Shown here piece by piece: positions 1 to 5,963 of a DNA stretch of 64,000 nt (positions are counted from its first letter, which is position 1; each line of letters opens with the position of its first letter). Below the pieces are notes generated by a model. It saw nothing but the letters and a program-made list of their open reading frames with translations. It searched no databases and was not told where the DNA came from. Source of the DNA: Oscillospiraceae bacterium. GTDB lineage: Bacteria; Bacillota; Clostridia; Oscillospirales; Oscillospiraceae. Location: assembly GCA_015068495.1 (NCBI GenBank), contig SVKL01000007.1, positions 1-64,000 on the forward strand, in the 5' to 3' direction. A program made the translations under genes and the position numbers.

Positions 1-332
1 GTTCTCTACGGTTCTCATTATAACATAAAAGAGAACTGTAGCCAATAGGTCTGAACCATTTATATCGTTTCGCAGTGCTTTTGTTCCCGTCCACCTTTTC
101 CTCATTATTCATTGTGTAGAAGACAAAGAAACACGACCTACCTCACGAAAGGGTTATATCTCATCCAGATATCATTAACTCTTCGTGTGGGGTCGTAATG
201 CACTAAAATAGAAGAATATGAAGCAGTCCTACAAAGGTGTTTGAATAATTAAATATTTTGTTATTTTAGGTTCTCTTATAGTTAGACTTATTCTTGTTTT
301 ACAGTCGTTTAGCGGGTGCTTTTCGGATGAAT

Positions 333-409
333 AACGGTTGCACAACGAATGCTAAACGAATACCAAACGGTTGTTAAACGGTTTCTAAACGAGTGCAAAA
401 CGACCGCTT
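333..409. repeat. Seven 11-bp phased direct repeats (iteron-like)
   Basis: The tetranucleotide AACG recurs at exactly 11-bp spacing at 333, 344, 355, 366, 377, 388 and 399. The looser unit is AACGRNTGCNA. Inverted CGTT copies flank the block at 306-309 and 416-419. About one helical turn per unit puts every AACG on the same DNA face, as in iterons or arrays of protein-binding sites. The unit length is not a multiple of three, so a coding origin is unlikely. Confidence 0.7.
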
Positions 410-473
410 TGCATCCGTTTTATATGTTTGCTCTTTTTTGAATTATGGATGCTGGGTGGGAGGAACAAAAAAA

Positions 474-501
474 CCAAGGAACACTAAAAAGTGTCCCTTG
501 G
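474..501 (-). terminator. Intrinsic terminator of the zinc-ribbon gene
   Basis: Stem CCAAGG/CCTTGG plus ACACT/AGTGT around an AAAA loop, with one internal mismatch. Read on the minus strand it is followed by a run of seven T, 15 bases past the stop codon at 517. Confidence 0.85.
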
Positions 502-516
502 GAAAATCAATAATTC

Positions 517-1593
517 TTATTCGCCATCTGTTTTGTCATCATTCGTATTAACGACTTCAATCTTTTCGAAATCAAACATATAAGAAAAAGTATTAATTGT
601 ATGCAGACATCGTGGGCATCGCACTTTGTTATATGAAAACTGTTGAAAATACTTTTCCTTTGTCATTTTCTTGCCGCACCTTGGACATATTATCGGTACA
701 TCCACATCAATAAAATCTAATGCATCCTTTAACGACATAGACCCTAGTGCTTTGAAGTTTTTTAGAAGCGTGTTATAGGAATTCATTATTATTGTATAGG
801 TATTTAATTCTGCAATTTCTGCAAATACTTTTGTAATAATATTTATAGCATAAAACATTACATAGGGCAGTGATGTGTAATACAGCCCTAAACCATTTTC
901 AAACTCTTGTCCGTCTAAAAAAACAAAATTTAAACCAGAGGGTGAAGTTTTAAAAGAATTGCTACGATTAACCACCAAATGATTGGCACCATTAAGTATG
1001 CCGTTTAAAGAAGTCTCGCTTGTCATGCTATATCGGAAGTCATAAATATTTATTGCAGAGGATGCTACAAACGATTCGCCCAACAATTCTGTTATGTTAT
1101 CTTCAATCTTTTGACCGAACTTTTTTCGGTTAGATATATCGTACTCTTTTGCCTCTTTACTTTGCAACATTAGATTTACTAGTTCATCCCCATTAACAGT
1201 GAGCCATTCTATATATGCCAAAGTCTCTTGCAAAGGCCTTCTTAAAAGGCTCCAAGCAACAGAGATGTTGAGTTTTGTGATGTTCTCCAATGAGGCAGAA
1301 TAATAGTTATAGAAATCTCGTAGCAAGGAGAAAAACAGATGTTTTTTATGATATTCCAAAAAAACATCTTTATATTCACTTTGCAGCAACCAGTCACATG
1401 TATATTCTTTGTCTTCTTGTTCGGAGATTTTCTTAAACACTTCAAAATCAGTTTCGTTGAAATCAATTTTCACATTCGATAATTTATGGTTGTCTGCATA
1501 TTTCAAAATATCTATAATTACATTTTGACAATATGTAAGAAAGTCATAGCGAGGAAGATGTTCATCAGGAACGAAAAAGTTATGCTTGTTCAT
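517..1593 (-). CDS. Hypothetical protein with C-terminal zinc ribbon
   Basis: A 358-residue soluble protein of unknown function. I recognise no catalytic domain in the largely helical N-terminal 300 residues. Near the C-terminus two CPRC knuckles (Cys303/306 and Cys326/329) form a probable zinc ribbon, followed by a short acidic tail. The ATG at 1593 has a good ribosome binding site (AAAGGTGG) and an extended -10 promoter upstream, and the gene ends at a strong terminator, so it is a single-gene unit. It is AT-rich compared with the genes to its right and lies beside iteron-like repeats, which hints at horizontal origin. It might be an abortive-infection or regulatory protein, but nothing in the sequence proves that. 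Confidence 0.75.
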   Translation of the reverse strand: MNKHNFFVPDEHLPRYDFLTYCQNVIIDILKYADNHKLSNVKIDFNETDFEVFKKISEQEDKEYTCDWLLQSEYKDVFLEYHKKHLFFSLLRDFYNYYSASLENITKLNISVAWSLLRRPLQETLAYIEWLTVNGDELVNLMLQSKEAKEYDISNRKKFGQKIEDNITELLGESFVASSAINIYDFRYSMTSETSLNGILNGANHLVVNRSNSFKTSPSGLNFVFLDGQEFENGLGLYYTSLPYVMFYAINIITKVFAEIAELNTYTIIMNSYNTLLKNFKALGSMSLKDALDFIDVDVPIICPRCGKKMTKEKYFQQFSYNKVRCPRCLHTINTFSYMFDFEKIEVVNTNDDKTDGE

Positions 1594-1640
1594 ATAGCAC
1601 CACCTTTGTGTGTTGTTGAAAATATTTCTTATTGTCTTTT

Positions 1641-1669
1641 ATTATACCATATCGCCATATAGAATTAAA
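1641..1669 (-). promoter_or_regulatory. Extended -10 promoter for the zinc-ribbon gene
   Basis: On the minus strand TGGTATAAT gives a perfect -10 (1646-1641) with an upstream TG. A weak -35, TTTAAT (1669-1664), lies 17 bp away. It is about 50 bases ahead of the start codon at 1593. Confidence 0.6.
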
Positions 1670-1710
1670 TAAAATCGAAGCAACTTTTTGTAACACTTTT
1701 TCGAAACCCG

Positions 1711-1739
1711 TTGTATTTTCTATGTATTTGTGCTATAAT
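1711..1739 (+). promoter_or_regulatory. Sigma-A type promoter without an obvious gene
   Basis: TTGTAT (1711-1716), 17-bp spacer, TGCTATAAT ending at 1739. The transcript would start near 1746 and run through two perfect hairpins before the next promoter at 1981. No credible ORF with a ribosome binding site follows, so this may drive a small RNA or a long leader of the antiporter gene. Confidence 0.55.
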
Positions 1740-1800
1740 AACCTAAACAAATCGCAATTCCCACATCACGATGATTTTGCTGTCAGTGAATTAGTGACAG

Positions 1801-1966
1801 CAGGTTTTGACAGCAAAAACCTGTGATAATACAGATAATAGAGATAATTCGTATACAAAGAGTTCCTATTATCGTCGAAAACGAGAACTTTTTGGTAGGT
1901 TTCGGTACATACGACATTGAGTGGGAATAACAGCTTTTAAGCGCCGCATAGCTGCGGCGCTTAAAA
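1801..1966 (+). other. Two perfect hairpins upstream of the antiporter gene
   Basis: Hairpin 1 is CAGGTTTT (1801-1808) pairing with AAAACCTG (1816-1823). Hairpin 2 is a perfect 13-bp stem, 1935-1947 with 1954-1966, GC-rich in the middle, around a 6-base loop. Neither is followed by a U-run on either strand, so I do not call them intrinsic terminators. They lie between promoters at 1711 and 1981 and could be part of an untranslated RNA or a recombination site. The rest of the 1594-2128 gap holds promoters only. Confidence 0.5.
1915..1930 (+). repeat. Left copy of direct repeat flanking the antiporter
   Basis: A 16-bp sequence containing GAGTGGGAATAA that recurs at 3601-3616 with one mismatch. 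The two copies lie on either side of the antiporter gene, and TTTGACAG motifs occur near both (1806-1813; 3675-3682 and 3686-3693). The arrangement resembles att core and arm sites, but no integrase is present. Confidence 0.45.
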
Positions 1967-1980
1967 AATGGCGCAAGCAG

Positions 1981-2008
1981 TTGCATTTTTTTACAAAAGT
2001 GATATAAT
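1981..2008 (+). promoter_or_regulatory. Promoter of the antiporter gene
   Basis: TTGCAT (1981-1986), 16-bp spacer, TATAAT (2003-2008). Transcription would begin near 2015, leaving a 5' leader of about 115 bases before the start codon at 2129. Confidence 0.7.
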
Positions 2009-2128
2009 GCAGCATTGGTAAAACGGAGCGCAACCATTATAGATATCTTCTGAGAGCATTTTAATACCCTCACATCACATCTAGATGATTAAACTCTGAA
2101 AAACGATTTTGAAAGTAGGCGTATTCTT

Positions 2129-3424
2129 ATGACTCAAACAGCAAGTATTTTTATGAGTCTCTCCATCGCACTGCTGGCAGGTCTTCTGCTGTCAAGAATT
2201 GCCAAGATAGTAAAACTCCCCGCAGTTACTGCATATCTGGTCTCCGGCGTTCTCATCGGCCCGTTTGTTCTCGGCGCGATCGGTATTCCCGGAATCGGTA
2301 TTACAGCAGATCAAATTGAAGGCTTTGGTCTGATCTCTGACTTGGCGCTGGGCTTCATCGCATTTGCCATGGGTAATGAGTTCCGCCTTGTACAGCTTAA
2401 GAAGATCGGCAAACAGGCAACAGTCATTGGTGTTGTTCAGGCACTGTTCACCACTCTTGTTGTCGATGTGGTGTTGATTGGACTGCATTCCCTTATGCCG
2501 GATAAGCTGTCGCTTCCTGCTGCTATTGTTCTTGCATCCGTTGCGACCGCTACAGCCCCCGCTGCAACTCTGATGGTTGTGAAACAGTACAAGGCAAAGG
2601 GACCGGTTACTGATGTTCTGCTCCCCGTTGTTGCACTTGATGATGCCGTTGGCCTTATAGTGTTTGCAATTTCCTTCGGCGTAGCAAAATCCATCAGCAC
2701 CGGAACGGTTGATGTACTCTCGGTTATTCTGGAACCGCTGCTTGAGGTTGTTCTTTCGCTCGGTCTCGGCTTTATTATGGGACTGCTTTTTACACTATGC
2801 GAAAAGTATTTCCATTCCCGTTCCAAGAGAATGGCTGTTTCTGTTACCTTCGTTATGATGACCGTTGCTATCTCTAGCCTGAAGTTCGATGTCGGCGGCA
2901 TTCATATTGGGTTTTCTTCTTTACTTGCCTGCATGATGCTCGGCACCGTATTCTGCAATATGTGCGAGGTATCCGATGAGCTGATGGACAGAGCAGACCG
3001 ATGGACAACCCCTGTTCTCATTCTGTTCTTCGTAATCAGCGGTGCAGAGCTGGAACTTTCGGTATTCGCAGATTGGGCAGTCGTGGTGGTCGGTATTGTC
3101 TACATCATTTCTCGCTCCGTAGGCAAATATTACGGCGCGAACATCAGCGCAAAGATGACAAAGTCCGATCCCAGCATTGTGAAATATCTCGGTATCACCT
3201 TACTGCCCCAAGCAGGTGTTGCGCTCGGTATGGCGAGCAAGGCGATCGCGCTTGGCCCTGACGGTGCTATCGTCCGCAATATCACTCTGTTCGCCGTTCT
3301 GATCTACGAAATCGTCGGTCCGTTCCTGACAAAGATCGCTCTTACCAAAGCCGGCGATATTAGAGAGGAAGGACGCACAAGTGCAAGAGAAGAACATCTT
3401 GCCAAGAAAGCTCAGAATCAATAA
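2129..3424 (+). CDS. Cation:proton antiporter (Na+/H+ exchanger family)
   Basis: A 431-residue polytopic membrane protein with roughly 11-13 hydrophobic segments over nearly its full length, typical of monovalent cation:proton antiporters (PF00999 fold, KefB/NhaA-like CPA group). A conserved membrane core around residues 140-185 includes a run of small residues with ATAPAA and the motif LPVVALDDAVGL, whose paired aspartates match the ion-binding position of this family. It lacks a C-terminal TrkA-N or USP domain and ends in a short charged tail, so it is a transport core without cytosolic gating domains. The ATG at 2129 is preceded by only a weak ribosome binding site. It is transcribed alone from its own promoter and is bracketed by 16-bp direct repeats. 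Substrate ion not determinable. Confidence 0.9.
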   Translation: MTQTASIFMSLSIALLAGLLLSRIAKIVKLPAVTAYLVSGVLIGPFVLGAIGIPGIGITADQIEGFGLISDLALGFIAFAMGNEFRLVQLKKIGKQATVIGVVQALFTTLVVDVVLIGLHSLMPDKLSLPAAIVLASVATATAPAATLMVVKQYKAKGPVTDVLLPVVALDDAVGLIVFAISFGVAKSISTGTVDVLSVILEPLLEVVLSLGLGFIMGLLFTLCEKYFHSRSKRMAVSVTFVMMTVAISSLKFDVGGIHIGFSSLLACMMLGTVFCNMCEVSDELMDRADRWTTPVLILFFVISGAELELSVFADWAVVVVGIVYIISRSVGKYYGANISAKMTKSDPSIVKYLGITLLPQAGVALGMASKAIALGPDGAIVRNITLFAVLIYEIVGPFLTKIALTKAGDIREEGRTSAREEHLAKKAQNQ

Positions 3425-3600
3425 TACATTGTTAACACGACCGTATCGGAATTGAAAATATTGCTACGCATCTTCCAAAAGCTGTGACCAACTTTTGACC
3501 AACAAAGCTTAAGTAATACAAAATAACTGGTATAATAGCACTACCTTTCGGCTGCTAATATACCAGCAACCACTACATATCCGCAAAGCCAAAAAACGCC

Positions 3601-3616
3601 CATCGAGTGGGAATAA
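3601..3616 (+). repeat. Right copy of direct repeat flanking the antiporter
   Basis: Matches 1915-1930 at 15 of 16 positions. See the left copy for the att-like context. Confidence 0.45.
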
Positions 3617-3704
3617 ATTCTCATTTGCTTAAACCCCTTGATTTTATAGGGTCTTTCGGCTTCTGTCATCCCCCTTTGACAGAACTTTGACAGTCATCAC
3701 TTTC

Positions 3705-3738
3705 AAAAGGACTCCGCAGCAATGCGGAGTCCTTTTTT
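3705..3738 (+). terminator. Strong intrinsic terminator
   Basis: A 13-bp perfect stem (3705-3717 with 3724-3736) including GGACTCCGC/GCGGAGTCC, 6-base loop, then T residues to 3738. It stops plus-strand transcription arriving from the antiporter side. Confidence 0.9.
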
Positions 3739-3770
3739 GTCTGCAACAGAGAATCGGCGCGGATTTCTTA

Positions 3771-3818
3771 AAAACATACCCCCATATGTAGGATAAAACT
3801 ACATATGGGGGATGTTTT
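3771..3818 (-). terminator. Terminator at the end of the cohesin/dockerin operon
   Basis: A 20-bp stem with one bulged base: AAAACAT and CCCCCATATGTAG (3779-3791) pair with CTACATATGGGGG (3799-3811) and ATGTTTT. On the minus strand it is followed by ATGTTTTTAAG, 60 bases past the stop codon at 3879. Its symmetry would also let it act on the plus strand. Confidence 0.8.
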
Positions 3819-3878
3819 GTCTATTGTCCGTTTTTACCGGTTCAGTTCAATTTTCGTAAGGGTGCTGTTTTTATCTAA

Positions 3879-4661
3879 TTATGCTTTGTTTTTCTTTCGG
3901 ATTGCAATTACTGCTGCGCCGCAGCCAAGAATCACGGGAATCAACATCCACCAGCGTCCGTCTGCGTCTTCAGCAGGAGTTGCCCCATCTGTGGGCGCAG
4001 CAGGTGTGGTAGCTTCCGATTGCTGCTGGTTTTGCGTCGGCAAACTCGGTTGGGTCTGCTCTGTTGGCGGTGTCGTCTCCTCCGGGTGCCTAGTCTGCTC
4101 TGTTGTCGGAGTCGTCTCCCCCGGATTGACAGTCTCCCCGGTGGTAGGGATTACCGGCTGCACAGGCGGTTTTGGTTCTGTGACTTCTTCCTTTGGGCTG
4201 TCTGTGGGGATATTGCCTACCCGAATCTCAGCGCCCATTACAGCCACATTGCTGCCCTTTGAATCGCCAACAGCGGCCTCTGCCCCAATCTCATAGTTCC
4301 CCGGGGCTGCATTGCTTTTTACCCGGAAATCAAAAGAGAATACCGGTCCGGAAATCTTTCTGGGCAGCATCAGCAGGAACGTCCCTGCCTTCTCCTGCAA
4401 GAGCACCTCACCAAACATAGTGTTTTCCAAAAGGCATCTCCCACCCGCAAGCTCAAAGACCTTTTCGTCATACTCCAATGCCACTGTTCCAAGCCCAACG
4501 GCTTTATCATTTTCCAAAATAGCCTGCACTGTAAAGGTGTCCCCGGGCTGTACTGTTTCCGGGGAGGCTTGCAAAGTCATTCCTGCTCCGGCAGCAAGCA
4601 CCGGCGTTGCCAGCGCCGCAGCCAGCATCAGCCAAAGACATAGATTTCGAATTGTTCTCAT
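3879..4661 (-). CDS. Membrane-anchored cohesin-domain protein
   Basis: A 260-residue surface protein: signal peptide (1-23), one cohesin-type domain (about 28-150), a Pro/Thr/Glu-rich linker (about 152-230), one C-terminal membrane helix (about 236-254) and a lysine-rich tail. The cohesin call rests on the family pattern of an early GDTFTV strand, GLGTVALEYDEKVFEL, and a late GNYEIG strand, closely matched by the N-terminal domain of the protein encoded at 5964-9110. The gene starts 17 bases after the stop codon of a dockerin-bearing transglutaminase-like gene and has its own ribosome binding site (GAGGT). It is probably the membrane receptor for that dockerin. No sorting motif is seen, so anchoring is by the membrane helix. 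Confidence 0.8.
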   Translation of the reverse strand: MRTIRNLCLWLMLAAALATPVLAAGAGMTLQASPETVQPGDTFTVQAILENDKAVGLGTVALEYDEKVFELAGGRCLLENTMFGEVLLQEKAGTFLLMLPRKISGPVFSFDFRVKSNAAPGNYEIGAEAAVGDSKGSNVAVMGAEIRVGNIPTDSPKEEVTEPKPPVQPVIPTTGETVNPGETTPTTEQTRHPEETTPPTEQTQPSLPTQNQQQSEATTPAAPTDGATPAEDADGRWWMLIPVILGCGAAVIAIRKKNKA

Positions 4662-4678
4662 CAGCTTACCTCATCTGC

Positions 4679-5827
4679 TTACAAAGGGAATCGATTGGGC
4701 ATAGTTACATAGAGCAGCAGGCGGATGATATCGTCACGGGTAACCAAACCGTTGCCGTCGAAGTCCGCCTCGGCATTCAGGGGGAATCGGTTTGGCATAG
4801 TCACGTGGAGCAGCAGGGAAATTACATCGTTCCGGTTTACCTGAGAGTCACCGTCTATATCCCCGCGTACGAATTCCGGCAATGCAGAAAAGTCCTTATC
4901 CGCCATTGGATATGCGTTTTGGAACGCTTCCGTCAGATACTCCGCATCGGGCACGTGATCTTCAAAACTTTCCTCACACAACAGGAAATATGTATATTCC
5001 AACCCTTCCTGAGCACAGGTCGCATCCCACGTGGCATCCAGATTATAATACTTGCCGTTTAATTTTACAATATTCCAACCGTGGTCTCCTCCATTACCCT
5101 TTCCGGAAACCAAACGAGCATCAACCCCAAGCTCCAAGGCCAACCGATAAAACAGGTTGGCATAGCCTTGGCAGACAGAAGTTCCGTTGATCAACGCTGC
5201 ATAGGCTGTGTAGATCTGTGTGTTATTCTCTTCCGCAAGACCTGCATAATCGTAGACCACATTTTCACAGATAAAGTCGTAAATTGCACACACCTTTTCA
5301 TAATCCGTAGCAGTATATACATTCAGCAGGTCAAGGCGCTCCTCCACTGCCACATCCATCTGTGCTTCCTGCTGAGCGGTGGTGTAGTATTCCGGTGTAT
5401 AGGTCAATGTCAGATAGTAGTCCTCACCGTAGGCATATCCTCCCATAGACATTTCATTTTGACCTATCTGCCAACGCAGGTAGTCTCCTTGCGTCGGTAC
5501 ACCCGTGTGCGCAATCGCTGCATTCAACACATCTCGCATCAGATTTTCGCTGTAAGTCTGTGTTACGAAGCTGACCGAAATTGTTTCCTGTCGACTCTCA
5601 AGGCCCTGCCGCACAACGGCAATTACATCCTCCAAAGATTCCAGATAATCTGCCGTATCTCCGGTCATTGGTCCGGCCGCTTCCAGCAGGTGGCTGACGG
5701 TAACACTATCTGAAAGAGGCGCAAGAATACGAATTTCCGACTCCTGAGCTCTGACAGGCAATGTCATACTTGCTGCCAGCATAATACTCAACATCGCCGC
5801 TATCAATCGCAAAAAAGACCGTTTCAT
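4679..5827 (-). CDS. Dockerin-bearing transglutaminase-like protein
   Basis: About 382 residues from the ATG at 5827, preferred over a GTG at 5836 because AGAGGG then sits 8 bases upstream. A signal peptide (1-27) is followed by a transglutaminase-like cysteine-protease fold with a visible triad: Cys219 in GTSVCQGYANLF, His249 in DHGWN, Asp264 in NLDATWD. The last 60 residues are a type I dockerin: two Ca-binding loops (GDIDGDSQVNRND and ADFDGNGLVTRDD), each followed by the same helix ending in VTMPNRFPL. Exported, it could act as a protease, amidase or cross-linker on surface proteins. The dockerin should bind a cohesin such as the one encoded just downstream. The duplicated VTMPNRFPL is shared with the giant protein at 9150-17555, which implies a common binding partner. 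Confidence 0.87.
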   Translation of the reverse strand: MKRSFLRLIAAMLSIMLAASMTLPVRAQESEIRILAPLSDSVTVSHLLEAAGPMTGDTADYLESLEDVIAVVRQGLESRQETISVSFVTQTYSENLMRDVLNAAIAHTGVPTQGDYLRWQIGQNEMSMGGYAYGEDYYLTLTYTPEYYTTAQQEAQMDVAVEERLDLLNVYTATDYEKVCAIYDFICENVVYDYAGLAEENNTQIYTAYAALINGTSVCQGYANLFYRLALELGVDARLVSGKGNGGDHGWNIVKLNGKYYNLDATWDATCAQEGLEYTYFLLCEESFEDHVPDAEYLTEAFQNAYPMADKDFSALPEFVRGDIDGDSQVNRNDVISLLLHVTMPNRFPLNAEADFDGNGLVTRDDIIRLLLYVTMPNRFPL

Positions 5828-5843
5828 TATAATCACCCTCTCT

Positions 5844-5894
5844 GATTATTCTTGCATCAACGCTGAACATTTCAGCATTGATGCAAGAATAATC
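5844..5894. promoter_or_regulatory. 24-bp near-perfect palindrome ahead of the dockerin gene
   Basis: Left arm 5844-5867, loop 5868-5870, right arm 5871-5894, with a single mismatch. It lies directly upstream of the ribosome binding site of the gene starting at 5827. It may be an operator or an mRNA-processing hairpin. It is not followed by a T-run on either strand. Confidence 0.55.
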
Positions 5895-5910
5895 CCATCC
5901 TAAAATTATC

Positions 5911-5946
5911 GCAGACTGTCATCTCCCTAAGGAGATGACAGTCTGC
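5911..5946 (-). terminator. Hairpin after the cohesin repeat-protein gene
   Basis: A perfect 16-bp stem (5911-5926 with 5931-5946; core TGTCATCTCC/GGAGATGACA) with a CTAA loop, 17 bases past the stop codon at 5964. Only a weak T-rich stretch follows on the minus strand, so it may terminate partially or protect the mRNA end. Confidence 0.55.
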
Positions 5947-5963
5947 AGTTGTACATAAAGGAA

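Larger units (their letters stand above)
1..516. other. Intergenic region with iteron-like repeats
   Basis: No convincing gene is present. It holds a GGTTCTC...GAGAACT inverted repeat near base 10-37, an 11-bp phased repeat block (333-409) and the terminator of the downstream minus-strand gene. A 16-codon mini-ORF (327-377) overlaps the repeats and has no clear ribosome binding site. The AT-rich composition and the repeats suggest a mobile-element or plasmid-like relic, but no recombinase or Rep gene is visible here. Confidence 0.5.
3425..3878. other. Intergenic region with att-like repeats and terminators
   Basis: No supported ORF. A lone TATAAT lies near 3535, the right copy of the 16-bp direct repeat at 3601-3616, two TTTGACAG motifs at 3675-3693, and two strong hairpins. 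A segment at 3460-3510 shares a 14-bp exact match plus diverged flanks with 20916-20966. It separates plus-strand and minus-strand transcription. Confidence 0.55.

Noticed and set aside
327-377. 16-codon mini-ORF over the 11-bp repeats
   Set aside because: No clear RBS and the repeat unit is not a codon multiple; treated as a by-product of the repeats.
333-409. CRISPR array
   Set aside because: The 11-bp repeats have no spacers of typical length and no cas genes are in the window.
1632-1826. 64-codon ORF upstream of the antiporter
   Set aside because: No ribosome binding site, overlaps the promoter at 1711-1739 and hairpins; low-quality composition.
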